In this document: positions 21,989 through 33,090 of the stretch, piece after piece
Position numbering within the stretch: the first letter of the stretch is position 1
How the letters are laid out: every line of letters begins with the position of its first letter
Origin: Corydoras sp. C115
Taxonomy: Eukaryota; Chordata; Actinopteri; Siluriformes; Callichthyidae
DNA: 64,000 nucleotides
Assembly: GCA_019802505.1 (NCBI GenBank)
Contig: JAFMOC010000045.1
Location: 746,001-810,000, forward strand
Reading direction: 5' to 3'
The notes under the pieces: model-generated
Databases searched by the model: none
The model's input: the letters and a program-made list of their open reading frames with translations, nothing else
Told to the model about the DNA's origin: nothing
Translations under genes and position numbers: made by a program

Positions 21989-22212
21989 TGGTGGCGCAGT
22001 GGCACGTCGGCCTCTCAGCGCTGGGCGTCCAGGTTCCAATCCCGATCTGGGTGGAGTTTCCACGTTCTCCCCGTGTCTATGTGACTACCCCTATTCAAAT
22101 TGCCCCATATAGTGTGTGTGTGTCCAGCTATAGACTGGCGCCCAGAGCCCAAAAACTTTCTAATCTGGACGAGCATGGAGAACCGAGCGAGTAGAGAATG
22201 AAGCGGAAAACG
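21989..22212 (+). mobile_element. Older V-SINE, shortened
   Basis: tggtggcgcagtggcacg head with ggttccaatcccgatctgg. Central block truncated at ccgtgtctatgtgac; weak 3' end gagaatgaagcgg. Confidence 0.7.
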
Positions 22213-22226
22213 GAAGCGGAAACCAG

Positions 22227-22455
22227 GGTGGCAGGGTGGCGTAGTGGCACACCCACCTCTTAACACTGGGGATCCAGGTTCGAATTACGATCTGGGTGGA
22301 ATTTGCATGGCCTCCCCGTGCCCGTATCGGTTAGAGTTAGGGTTAGGGTCTGAATTGCCCCTATGTACTGTATGTCTAAAGTGTCCCTATATACCAATGG
22401 ATGAGTGCCCTGTCCTGGGTGTATCTACCCAGCCCCCCCTCCCACCCTATCCAGT
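22227..22455 (+). mobile_element. Older V-SINE, shortened
   Basis: cagggtggcgtagtggcac, B box ggttcgaattacg, then ggtgtatctacccagcc. It includes a short ttagggttaggg that is not telomeric. Confidence 0.65.
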
Positions 22456-22788
22456 GGTGATGCAGATGCACAGTTTATACACAGAACCAATCAGAAGTTA
22501 GGCCACACCTCCTTCCAGATTGCAGCTCCTGCACTCAGTTGGGACTCCTGTCCTTGTTTTAGTCTCCGATTCGTCCCGTTATGCAGAAGCGCTATTAATC
22601 TGATGGACTGCATCTTAAACTTTATTTAATTTCACTCCAATCATTCTGATCTTTGGCCTTTGATATAATTTAAACACACTTCCGCTGCCTGCTGGCCTGC
22701 TTCCCTGCTGCGGGGGAAGAATATAAGGTGATTGGAATCAAATCAGCAGAACAAAATTATTACTATATACTTATATTACTATTATAAA

Positions 22789-22792
<4 letters not shown>
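22456..22792. other. Unique spacer
   Basis: No repeat or coding signal recognised. Confidence 0.4.

Positions 22793-22865
<73 letters not shown>
22793..22865. repeat. (AT)n microsatellite, left of a SINE
   Basis: About 72 bp of alternating AT, matched by a second tract on the other side of the SINE. Confidence 0.9.
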
Positions 22866-22867
<2 letters not shown>

Positions 22868-23188
22868 GCCTATATTAGGTTGGGGGGAGGGGGGTCCCCA
22901 TGCCCATGCAGGGGAAAACGTTTCGGGCGCTGGGTAGACACACCCAGGACAGGGTGCCAATCTATCGCTGGGCACACACTCACTCACACAGACACACTCT
23001 ATATGGGGCAATTTGGAGAACTCAATTGACTTGATCCATGTTTTTGGACTGTGGGAGGAAACCGGAGAACCCGGAGGAAACCCACGCGGACACGGGGAGA
23101 ACATGGAAACTCCACCCAGATGGAGATTCGAACCGGGAATCCCTAGTGCTGAGAGGAGAACATGCTAAACACTAAGCCACCGTGCCGC

Positions 23189-23189
<1 letters not shown>
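22866..23189 (-). mobile_element. V-SINE inside a (TA)n array
   Basis: Antisense, lacking only the tail end. Alternating AT on both sides indicates insertion into a pre-existing microsatellite. Confidence 0.9.

Positions 23190-23254
<65 letters not shown>
23190..23254. repeat. (TA)n microsatellite, right of a SINE
   Basis: About 60 bp of alternating TA. Confidence 0.9.
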
Positions 23255-23257
<3 letters not shown>

Positions 23258-23309
23258 TTAGCAGCTTATAATAGAGTAAAGAGACATGTGGACAATAGGT
23301 TTAGTAAAT

Positions 23310-23460
23310 CTAGGTGTGATAATGTGTTCTTTTCAGCTCTACAAAGGTTTTCTACAAGATTTTGGAGAGGGTCTGTGGGGTGCATTCATCCGACCATTCA
23401 TCCAGAAGATCATCTGTAAAGTCAGAGTGATGTTCTGAAACGATCCGAGGCTCCACCAGA
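23310..23460 (+). mobile_element. Decayed Tc1/mariner-like fragment (tentative)
   Basis: agattttggagagggtctg, cattcatccagaagatcatc and gtaaagtcagagtgatg resemble the non-coding side of a Tc1-like transposon abundant in teleosts. The match is from memory; no transposase frame is present. Confidence 0.4.
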
Positions 23461-23788
23461 GACAGAGCCGCAGGACGGAGGGGCCGATGGAGCTAAAAAG
23501 TCTGTTTGTATTACGTTTTAAACCTCAGCCAACAAAAGAAATCTTGTTTTGATTCCGGCGTCTCGGTCTGACATCACAGGGCACATCGTGGGGCTCGCGG
23601 CTCGACGTCATTCAGCGGCAGACTCACGGTGGGATGTATTTTGTAGAGCAGTTTGTATTAAGGAGAGAGAGACAGGGAAACGTAAAAGACAATATAAATA
23701 ACTCCGGAGGGAAACAAAGTGGACTTGCTATCAATATCCGATTCAAACAATAGCCGCAATAAGTATTAATAATGACTTAAGTGAATAT
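23461..23788. other. Unique spacer
   Basis: No gene recognised. It ends in the left copy of the MITE target duplication (23781-23788). Confidence 0.4.
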
Positions 23789-24199
23789 TAGGGGTGTCTT
23801 CAACTAAGGATTTTCATAGTCGAATCTGATTCGTCAGATTTTCCCTATAGTCGAGTGATAGTCGAATCAGTTAAAATTTCACCACAAGATGGCGCTATAA
23901 GCGTGGTTTTTAAAAAAGATTTTAAAAAATATTTTACTTGTTTTTCTAGAGCACCGTAAATGGGATCCCCGTTCTGGACCTTTTTCAAAGAAAATATTAA
24001 CAGAAATTAGGATGATTTTATTTGACAAAAGGCTATATATATAATGAAAACAAAGACTTTTCATGTAAAAACTAATGCTTAGCAGCAGCCATGGGCGCCC
24101 CCATGTGGTCAAAATGGTACATTCAATTTTGAGGTTCATAGTCGACTACGGTTCTCCGAATCGAATCGTCGAATCAGCGAATATTGCAGCTCACCCCTA
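23789..24199. mobile_element. hAT-type non-autonomous transposon (MITE), 411 bp
   Basis: The ends are perfect 8-bp inverted repeats, TAGGGGTG and CACCCCTA. The element is bracketed by an exact 8-bp direct duplication, GTGAATAT (23781-23788 and 24200-24207). An 8-bp duplication with short G/C-rich terminal repeats is the hAT signature. Subterminal tagtcgaatc words occur in both orientations (23817-23865 and 24138-24175), as expected for transposase-binding repeats. There is no transposase frame, so mobilisation would need a partner in trans. Confidence 0.85.
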
Positions 24200-24289
24200 G
24201 TGAATATAAACCATTTAATTAACGTACGTAGAAATAATTAAAGTTGTGTTATCTCATTTTATCTCATTATCTTGACCACTTCATATTTA

Positions 24290-24751
24290 ACTAGGGTGGT
24301 GCGGGGGGGAGGGGTACACCCAGGAGAGGGCGCAAATTTATTGGTGGGCCCAAACGTGCACACACAGACACCCTCCCACACATATATGTGCAATTTAGAT
24401 AGGGGCAATTTAGAGCAGCCAATTTGCCTTGAATCCATGTTTTTGGACTAGGGGAGGGGCAAAAGGACACTCCCACCGACACAGGGAGAACATGGAAACT
24501 CCACCCAGAACCTGGACACGCTCACTCACGCACACTTTATAGGGGCAATTTTGATCAAGGCAATTTAGAGCAGCCGATTCACCTTGAATCCATGTTTTTG
24601 GACTGTGGAAGGAAAGCAGAGAACCTGGAGTAAACCCACACAGACACAGGGAGAACATGGAAACTCCACCCAGATCGTGATTCGAACCTGGACACACTCA
24701 CTCACACAGATACACTCACATTTTACATAGGGGCAATTTAGATAATTAATT
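24290..24751 (-). mobile_element. Tandem decayed older V-SINE pieces
   Basis: Repeated central-block pieces of the older subfamily: aatttagagcagccaattt at about 24405 and caatttagagcagccgattc at about 24560. Each is followed by ttgaatccatgtttttgg and a central block. Confidence 0.75.
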
Positions 24752-25050
24752 AATTCATTCATTATCTTCCACTTTGTCCTATATTAGGGTCGCGGGGGGG
24801 TTCCCCATGCCCATCCAGGGGAGAACGTCACGGGCGCTGGGCAGACACACCCAGGACAGGACGCCAATCCATCGCTGGGCACACACTCACACACACAGAC
24901 ACGCACACATACACACACTATATGGGGCAATTTGGAGAACTCAATTGACTTGAACCATATTTTTGGACTGTGGGAGGAAAACGGAGAACCCGGAGGAAAC
25001 CCACACAGACACAGGGAGAACATGGAAACTCCACCCAGATCGTGATTCGA
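24752..25050 (-). mobile_element. Younger V-SINE within the decayed tandem region
   Basis: Tail cattcattatc to cacccagatcgtgattcg. An 80-100-bp flank (gaacctggacacactcactc... gggcaatttagata) occurs on both sides, indicating a tandem duplication around or including the insertion. Confidence 0.8.
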
Positions 25051-25256
25051 ACCCGGACACACTCACTCACACAGATTCAGTCACGTTTTACATAGGGGCA
25101 ATTTAGATAAGGACAATTTAGAGCAGCCAATTCAACTTGAATCCATGTCTTTGGACTGTGGGAGTAAGGGGAGAACCCGGGGAAATCCACACAGCTCGGG
25201 ATTCGAATCTGGAACCCCAGCGCTGAGAGGCGGACGTATTGAACACTAAGACGTGA
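25051..25256 (-). mobile_element. Decayed older V-SINE piece
   Basis: aatttagagcagccaattc, then central block and head (agcgctgagaggcggacg). Confidence 0.75.
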
Positions 25257-26235
25257 GTAAGTCATAATGCAAACACCTAAAAACAAATACAAAAAAAATA
25301 AAAAAAAACCTAAAACCAAACGCACCACATGGAGATCTGATCATCTGGGGAAAACGTGGCGTTGCTCTTTCATATTGAAACATATGGCGCGTAAAGCAAT
25401 TAAGTGTAAAGCCACTTAACATATGTAAGCGTGATACCTCGCGTCCTCCCGCTGCGCAGCAGGTGCGCTTCCATTAGATCTTCTGGAGTTCTGATTTTAA
25501 TTAAATGTCCTGCCTGAAGTAGGATTTCGGAAGTCCTTGGGAGTGACTGGAGGATTAAGTAGCTAAGGGGGAAACAGACGCTGAGCGGGTGCCAAGGACA
25601 GAAATATGAGGGGGTGAAAAAAAAAAAAGACAACAACTTAGAGGAGACGAGCGGGAGCTCATAAACTGTGGCGGTTGCTCGGCAACAAAGCCCCGTGGTC
25701 GGTGGCCGATGTCGGCGGACCGCGGAACCCCCTCGTTGAGTTTGAGACCCAATTCCCAGCGCAACGCCAGGCGTTATGGATTTTCAGGAACGGGGCGCGT
25801 GACATGACAGAAGGTGGGGCGGTTTGGCTGACATGCATGGGAACACCGAGTTAGGAGACGTGTGCCGAGGAGAACGGTGTGAGGAACAGAACAACGAACA
25901 CGTCATCCGGGGGAACCGTCAAGCGGCACGTGTCTCTGACTGATCGACGGACACCTCTTTATTTAGGCAACCCGCTATCTTGGCGACGCCACCGACTTGT
26001 TGCGCGGAACGCGTGCGGGCCCCGGACGAGGGACGCGACGTGTGAAGACAACCTACATCTCAGTTCCGTTTATCAGCCGAGTCGTGACTCGCAGCCCGAA
26101 CCGAAGCCAATTGTCGGCTCCGAAATTCATAAGGTGCAGAACAATGACGGAGCCGTCTTCGTCTCAGATTAAAACAGATCGGACAATGGAGCAGAACACA
26201 GAGAGCTTTCAGCTCTACAACTCTCAACTCCTTTC
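25257..26235. other. Unique block
   Basis: A-rich stretch at 25275-25320, AT-rich 25370-25520 and CpG-rich 25660-26120. Overlapping short frames have no recognisable domain. Confidence 0.4.
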
Positions 26236-26403
26236 CATGTTCTCCCCGTGTTCCCTGTTCTCCAAAAACATGGATCAAGTCAATTGAGTTCTCCAAAATT
26301 GCCCCATATAGAGTGTGTATGTGTGTGTGAGTGAGTGTGTCTAGCGATAGATTGCCCCCCTGTCGTGGGTGTATCAGCCCAGCGCCCAAAACGTTCTCCC
26401 CTG
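26236..26403 (+). mobile_element. V-SINE fragment, first tandem unit
   Basis: Shares the rare variant tctagcgatagattgccccc with the next unit, showing local tandem duplication rather than independent insertion. Confidence 0.82.
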
Positions 26404-26716
26404 GATTCCCGGTTCGAATATCCACCCAATCTGGGTGGAGTTTGCATGTTCTCCCCGTGTCTGCGTGGGTTTCCTCCGGGTTCTCCGGTTTCCTCCCACA
26501 GTCCAAAAACATGGATCAAGTCAATTGAGTTCTCCAAATTGCCCCATATAGAGTGTGTCTGTGTGAGTGTCTGTGTGTGCGAGTATGTCTAGCGATAGAT
26601 TGCCCCCCTGTCCTGGGTGTATCTGCCCAGCGCCCGAAACGTTCTCCCCTGGATGGGTATGGGGAACCCCACCGCGACCCTAATATAGGAAAAAGTGTAA
26701 GATAATGAATGAATAC
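26404..26716 (+). mobile_element. V-SINE, second tandem unit
   Basis: Joined at cccctggattcccggttcg, i.e. the 3' region of one unit fused to the B box of the next. Ends in gaatgaat. Confidence 0.85.
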
Positions 26717-26728
26717 ATTCTTCTGACG

Positions 26729-27054
26729 GGCGGCACGATGGATTAGTGGTTTAGCACATTCTCCTCTCAGCACTAGGGATTCCCGGTTCGAATCCCCATC
26801 TGGGTGCAGTTTCCAAGTTCTCTCCGTGTCCGCGTGGGTTTCCTCCGGGTTCTCCGGTTTGCTCCCACAGTCCAAAAACAATTGAGTTCTCCAAATTGCC
26901 CCATATAGAGTGTGTCTGTGTGTGTAAGTGTGTACAGTGATAGATTGGCGCCTGGGTGTATCTGCCCAGCGCCCCAAACGTTCTCCCCTTGATGGGCATA
27001 GGGAACCCCCTGCGACCCTAGTAGAGGATAAAGTGGAATATAATGGATGGCTGG
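26729..27054 (+). mobile_element. V-SINE, near full length
   Basis: Head gggcggcacgatggattag. A deletion removes atggatcaagtc. Tail is aatggatggctgg. Confidence 0.87.
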
Positions 27055-28470
27055 ATTTTTCTGAGGTTCTGTTTAAACCAGAGGAGCCTGCAGGTGGCGG
27101 AACCTGCAGACTGCAGTGGGATTGAGTGCTCAGACTGATCCAGCTCATTAACGAGCTGTTATTTAGTTCATTTGTTAATTCAGTCGGCGACGGCGTTAAT
27201 GTGTGACATAATGGGGTTCCGTCATGAAGTCACTGGGTGTAGCGCTTCATATGGCGTCTTCTGACATAAACAGTCAGGTTGATGTATGTAAATTGGTTAA
27301 AGCTGCACTTTTGTCGTTAACTTCCTGATTGTATTTAATTAGATGAAACAGAGTGGGTTCTGTAGCCTGACGAGGTCGTCTGGTTCGTACCGTATAGGCC
27401 TTTTTCTGAATACTGACACATAGCGTGGGCGTGGTCGCTCAGAGCTCAGGGTGTTGGGTGCGATTCCACCAAAGTCCACCAAATTGCCCTCAGGGGCCCT
27501 CCATTGCTTCAGTGGGCATGGCTATCAGGACTGACCTGGAGCTCTGACCCCAAACATTAAGTTGGGACACAAGTTGGGGAGAACATGCAAACTCCACCCA
27601 GATCCCCAGCGCTGGGAGGCTGACACGCCAACCACTGCGCCAACTGTCCCTGAGTCTCAACCTTCTCATTCATCTGCACAGACAGCTACCACAGACAGGT
27701 CACAGGTGACATCCATTACCTCACCTGCCGTCCAGCTCCTCTTCCTCACTTCTTCTCGTTCTCCGGAATCATCGGGTTCCGGCTCGGAGAACTCTAAGTG
27801 AAGAGACAGAAACACTAACACTGATGTCTGAAAGAACTTCTGGGTGTCAGATCTTTTACGAACACATGGTGATGAAGAACCCGGTTCTGTTGTTGTGATC
27901 GTAACGTCCCCTCACGCCACAAAACGAGGCAGGCGCCTCCACAGCAGGTCAGCCCACCTGAGCCGGAAGGAAGGTCAGGCGAGGAGGAAGAGTCGAAAAG
28001 TTCTCGCGGTTCGCAGAACGCCTTCCAAAGCGTCGCCCGCCGCCCGCGGCTCGGCGTTATGGACTGTAGGAAAGGGCTAAAAAAAAGTGTTATTGGAGCG
28101 TTTGGCTAATTGACTGGTGGAGTTGACACATCGTTTAAAGTAATTGCATTGAAAAACAAGTGGTGCAGAGAAAACACCATCCAGAACCCAACGCAGTGCG
28201 TTAAAGAACTTCATTTGGACCTAATTTCATGGCACTCATTAGCGGGAATCATGACAGCAGTGGTGTTTTTTTAAATGTTTTTTTTTTATTTTTTAACCAG
28301 GACTTTTTTAACGGCACCTTTTTCTATTAAAGGTCATTTCAATATTAAGCTAGAAACAGCTTAGAACGTCCAGAACTGCGCCTTTAAACTTCAAAAGTTT
28401 TCCAGTGTTCTATGGGTCGACCATCGCTTTACATTTTCCCTTGGTTAATCCTATCCCGGTGATTCCTCAT
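27055..28470. other. Unique block with one old SINE piece
   Basis: A weak antisense old V-SINE fragment lies at about 27555-27640 (gagaacatgcaaactcc). Frames at 27562-27801 and 27844-28080 are Ser/Thr- or Arg-rich with no recognised family. T-rich stretch at 28265-28325. Confidence 0.4.
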
Positions 28471-28545
28471 CCAGGGGAGAACGTTTCAGGCACTGGGCGG
28501 ACACACCCAGGACAGGACGCCAATCTATCGCTGGACACACAATAT
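28471..28545 (-). mobile_element. V-SINE 3'-domain fragment
   Basis: atccaggggagaacgtttc to atctatcgctggacacac. Confidence 0.75.
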
Positions 28546-28596
28546 ACCGACCCCCACAACCATAGACCCTAGTGTAGGGTTATAATAAGATAAGTG

Positions 28597-28904
28597 GGCG
28601 GCATGGTGGCATAGTGTTTAGCATGTTCTCCTCTCAGCGGTTCGATTCCCAATCTGGATGGAGTTTCCATGTTCTCCCCGTGTCCGTGTGGGATTCCTCC
28701 GGGTTCTCCGGTTTCCTCCCACAGTCCAAAAAACATGGACCCAAGGTAAATTGAATGCTCCAAATTGCCCCATATGGTGTGTGTGTTAATGTGTGACTGT
28801 ATGTAAGTGAGTGTGCCCAGTGATAAATTGGTGCCCCGTAATGGGTGTATCAGCCCAGCGCCCCCCCCCCTTTCCCATGACCATAGTAGAGGGTTAAGGG
28901 GAAG
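28597..28904 (+). mobile_element. Older V-SINE
   Basis: gggcggcatggtggcatag head with a deletion of the pre-B-box region, and a central block followed by ggacccaaggtaaattg. Confidence 0.82.

Positions 28905-28938
<34 letters not shown>
28905..28938. repeat. (TAA)n between two SINEs
   Basis: About 30 bp of TAA grown from the SINE tail. Confidence 0.85.
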
Positions 28939-28940
<2 letters not shown>

Positions 28941-29250
28941 CTAGGGATTCCCAGTTCTAATCCCCATCTGGGTGGAGTTTCCATGTTCTCCCCGTGTCCG
29001 CGTGGGTTTCCTCCGGGTTCTCCGCTTTCCTCCCACAGTCCAAAAACATGGTTCAAGTCAATTGAGTTCTCCAAATTGCCCCATATAGAGTGTGTATGCA
29101 TGTGAGTGTGTGCCCAACGACAGATTGGCACCCTGTCCTGGGTGTATCTGCCCAGCGCCCAAAACGTTCTCCCCTGAATGGGCATGGGGAACCCCCCCGC
29201 AACCCTAATATAGGATAAAGCGGAAGATAATGAATGAATGAATGAATAAT
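28939..29250 (+). mobile_element. V-SINE, 5' truncated
   Basis: Begins actagggattccc, lacking the A box. Tail (GAAT)n. Confidence 0.88.
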
Positions 29251-30089
29251 AATAAATGAGACTCAGAGAGACACTGACAGTGTAGCCTAAATGTCTTAGG
29301 GATGGTGTATAAACACAGGTTAACACGTTGCCCTTAATCCACCTCAGAAGCTCATTTAAGCTCTAGATTCCGGTGAAACCAGTAGCTTGTCCTGGTCTGT
29401 AAACATGTCTGTATAATGTGTCCTCTGTGTTCTGTGTGCCGCCCGTAACATTAAGTCAACATGAGCCGCCGCTCTTTAAAAACCACAATAGTAAATACAT
29501 CAGACGGCGCGGCTCCATACAGGGATGACTCCATCCCAGACGAGCATCCTTGTCGAGTCTAATGTAGGACAGCAACAAATGGAACTCGCTATTGATTCCA
29601 AATCCTTCTCCATGGCAATGTGTGTGATGTTATATCGAGTGTCAAAATAATAACAAATAGCATTCGCTCTCTGTCATATTCCAACAGCACATGGCATTTT
29701 TAATAATGGTGTAAGTGTGCGCGTGTGAGTGTGTGTGTGTGTGAGTGTGTGTGTGTGTGTGTGTGCGCACACTTGGGTACATGCTACAGGAGAATGAGTC
29801 ATTTGTTCCAGAGACACTTTTGAAAAACAGGTCATCTCAGCAGCAGCTTCAATCATTCAGAGTATTCCACAAGAATTGCATTACAGTCAGAGAATAAATC
29901 AAATGCAGCCCCTTGAAACACACACTGTTCTTATGAATACGGCGGAGCGGAAGCGGCGCCGGCTCTGCCTTCGGTCGCCTGCAAATAACGCTCGCTCGCT
30001 CGTCAGCCCTTTCAGTTCGTTTGAGGAAAATCTGGAGCAATTAAGTCGTTATGCGCCTTAATGACGCTGCATATACATTCCATTTCACT
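29251..30089. other. Unique block with (GT)n
   Basis: (GT)n-rich at 29715-29766. AT-rich flanks 29440-29700 and 29780-30060 show no recognised gene. Confidence 0.45.
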
Positions 30090-31322
30090 GGTGCCGCGGC
30101 GCTCGACGTGTTCTCCTCTCGGCGCTGGGGAATTTAGGTTGGAGTACCGACCTGGGTGAAGTTTCCATGTTCTTCATACAAGGTGAATCGGCTACTCCAA
30201 ATTGCCCCTATATAGAGTGTGTGTGTGTCTGTGTTAGTGAGTCCAGCGATGGATTGGCACCATGTCCTGGGTGTATCTGCCCAACGCTCGAAATGTTCTG
30301 CCCTGGATAGGCATGGGGAACCTGGGTGGACTTTCCATGTTCTTCATTCGAGGTGAATCGGCTGCTCTAAATTGCCTTATCCTATTTGCCCCTATCTAAA
30401 TTGCCCCTATATAGAGAGTGTGTGTGTGTGTGTGTCTGTGTTAGTGAGTCCAGCGATGGACTGGCACCATGTCCTGGGTGTATCTGCCCGACGGTCGAAA
30501 TGTTCTGCCCTGGATAGGCATGGGGAACCTGGGTGGACTTTCCATGTTCTTCATTCAAGGTGAATCGGCTGCTCTAAATTGCCTTATCCTATTTGCCCCT
30601 ATCTAAATTTGCCCCTATATAGAGTGTGTGTGTGTGTGTGTGTGTCTGTGTTAGTGAGTCCAGCGATGGACTGGCACCCTGTCCTGGGTGTATCTGCCCA
30701 ACACTCGAAATGTTCTGCGCTGGATAGGCATGAGGAACCTGGGTGGACTTTCCATGTTCTTTATTCAAGGTGAATCGGCTGCTCTAAATTGCCTTATCCT
30801 ATTTGCCCCTATATAGAATGTGCATGTGTCTGTGTTAGTGAGTCCAGCGATGGATTGGCACCATGTCCTGGGTGTATCTGCCCGACGCTCAAAATGTTCT
30901 GCCCTGGATAGGCATGAGGAACCAGGGTGGACTTTACATGTACTTTATTCAAGGTGAATCGGCTGCTCTAAATTGCCTTATCCTATTTGCCCCCATCTGA
31001 ATTGCCCCTTTATAGAGTGTGCATGTGTCTGTGTTAGTGAGTCCAGCGATGGATTGGCACCCTGTCCTGGGTGTATCTGCCCGACGCTCAAAATGTTCTG
31101 CCCTGGATAGGCATGAGGAACCAGGGTGGACTTTACATGTACTTCATTCAAGGTGAATCGGCTGCTCTAAATTGCCTTATCCTATTTGCCCCCATCTAAA
31201 TTGCCCCTTTATAGAGTGTGCATGTGTCTGTGTTAGTGAGTCCAGCGATGGATTGGCACCCTGTCCTGGGTGTATCTGCCCAACGAGCGAAATGTTCTGC
31301 CCTGGATAGGCATGGTGAACCC
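30090..31322 (+). repeat. SINE-derived tandem array (six units of about 170-210 bp)
   Basis: A SINE head (30090-30149) is followed by body units starting at 30150, 30321, 30528, 30738, 30922 and 31121. Each runs from ctgggtggactttccatg to ggataggcatggggaacc and restarts without head or tail. The last two units are nearly identical, showing recent unequal exchange. Units contain aaggtgaatcggctgctc, an older-subfamily variant. Confidence 0.88.
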
Positions 31323-31341
31323 CCCGTCCGTCCGTCCGTCC
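31323..31341. repeat. (CCGT)n at the array end
   Basis: Five to six CCGT units end the SINE array. Confidence 0.8.
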
Positions 31342-31625
31342 GTCTATTGGACTCAATGTGCTGCTCCATGAGGTTCTCCATGTTCATGTGAATGGAGAAC
31401 CCACAGTATGGTGCAGACTATGGATCTGCATACTCTTCACAAATGCAGTGCCTTTCAGAGATGTACCCGGACACGCCTTATTAGGAGACGGCCACGCCCA
31501 TCGGGGAGCTACATTCACACGCAGGGTTGCTATTTAAACGACGACGGAGGAAGACATGGAAATGGTGTTACGACGGGGTGTGAGCGTGGTGAGGCAGCGT
31601 GTGCGTGAGGGGCGTGAGGCAGGAC
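31342..31625 (+). repeat. Unclassified repeat family A, copy 2
   Basis: ggactcaatgtgctgctcc (31350 region) matches 52232-52250. The core gagacggccacgcccatcgg at about 31484 and gttgctatttaaac at about 31524 match copies 1, 3, 4 and 5. Confidence 0.65.
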
Positions 31626-31786
31626 CCTGGGCATTTGGATTGGTCCAGCTGTTTCCTGTTGGTGGATGAATGAGCGTTTCAATACGTGAGCACCGTAATC
31701 ACAGCACATCCAGCCGTCAATCTCCAGCATTCAGCACCAACTCCACATACAGGAAGAGGGATTTTTATGATAATGAACCCAGCCAC

Positions 31787-31818
<32 letters not shown>

Positions 31819-32103
31819 ATACAACCAATTATGCTCTTGCTTCTGGCAGTGAATTTGTGCTCTTTGAGCGCTCACATATTCTTTGGACAGGCTGATCAAA
31901 GTTTCATCTTGCCCGTGGTATTGCCTAACAATGTATTGATCAGTGCCCCTTCAGATTTAAAATATTGATACAAAAGAAGCGTTGTGAGGGCTCACATAAA
32001 ATTAGGCGTATTTTGCAAAGAGGAAGAGGTCAGCGCAGAGAGCAGGATAATGGAATCAGCAAATAAGTTCCAGAATTTCATCAAAAGTTTCTGTATCAGA
32101 CCT
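31626..32103. other. Unique block with T26 tract
   Basis: T homopolymer at about 31789-31814. The segment 31915-32100 is the apparent source of the interleaved mosaic that follows. Confidence 0.5.
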
Positions 32104-32425
32104 GATGGTGGTATTGCCTAACAATGATAAATATTGGGTGAATGGATCAGATGGCCCCTTGGGTGAATGGTTTTAAATATATTGGATGAATTACAAAAAA
32201 GACAGGTGGACAGTTGGGTGGAATAGGGGCAGAATGGATGGATGAAAACAAGAGAATATACATTAGGCGTATTGACAGGTGTATGGATAATGCATGGATG
32301 AAAAGAGGTCAGATGCAGAGAGCCGAATATGGATTTTTATTGGGTGGATAATGGATGGATCAGCAAATGAATATATAGGATGGATAATCTGGGTAGATAG
32401 AGCGTGGAAATATTTCTGATATCAG
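32104..32425. other. Interleaved mosaic of upstream unique sequence and GGAT repeats
   Basis: Words of 31915-32100 reappear in the same order, separated by ggatggatga-like blocks: a 19-base exact match at 32108-32126, then cattaggcgtatt, agaggtcag, gcagagagc and gatcagcaaat. This is unlike normal duplication decay and looks like a mis-merged consensus. Confidence 0.7.
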
Positions 32426-33090
32426 ACATGGATGGATGGGTGGATATATATGGGTGGATGGATGGATGGATGGATGGATGAATATATGGATGGATATCTG
32501 GGTGGATGGATGAATATATGGATGATATCTGAGTGGATGAATACTGTATATGGATGGATATATGGGTGGGTGGATGGATGGGATGGATATATATGGGTGG
32601 ATGGATGGATGATGAATATATGGATGGATATCTGGGTGGATGGATGGGTGGATATATATGGGTGGATGGATGGATGGATGTATGGATGAATATATGGATG
32701 GATATCTGGGTGGGTGGATGAATATATGGGTGGATGGATGGGTGAATGAATATATGGATGGATATCTGAGAGGATGGATGGATGAGTGGATATATGGGTG
32801 GATAAATATATGGGTAAATGGATGGATGAATATATGGGTGAATGGTTGAATGGATAAATATATGGTTGGATGGATGGATGAATATATGGGTTGATGGATG
32901 AATAAAATGGATGGATATCTGGGTGGATGGATGGATGAATATATGGGTGAATGGATGGATGAATATATGGTTGGATGGATGGATGAATTGTGGACAATAA
33001 CAGTGATTAGGTGGAGAGATGGATGGATGAAGAACAAGGAAGAACCTACAAATGAAAGGATGTATGGATACATGAATGGTATGGATGGAT
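32426..33090. repeat. GGAT-rich minisatellite
   Basis: Variants of ggatggatgaatatatgg and ggatatctgggtgg repeat for about 660 bp. Period and phase let long spurious frames stay open on both strands (Met/Asp/Gly/Trp-rich or Ile/His/Pro-rich). Confidence 0.92.

Noticed and set aside
22333..22350. Interstitial telomere repeat (ttagggttaggg)
   Set aside because: Only two to three imperfect units inside an old SINE.
24290..25256. A gene for a repetitive protein
   Set aside because: Repeated peptide phrases come from tandem decayed V-SINE pieces.
26516..27148. 210-codon minus-strand frame
   Set aside because: Reads through two V-SINE copies; same peptide phrases appear at dozens of loci.
30090..31322. 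CRISPR-like array
   Set aside because: Units of about 200 bp are contiguous SINE bodies without short repeats and unique spacers.
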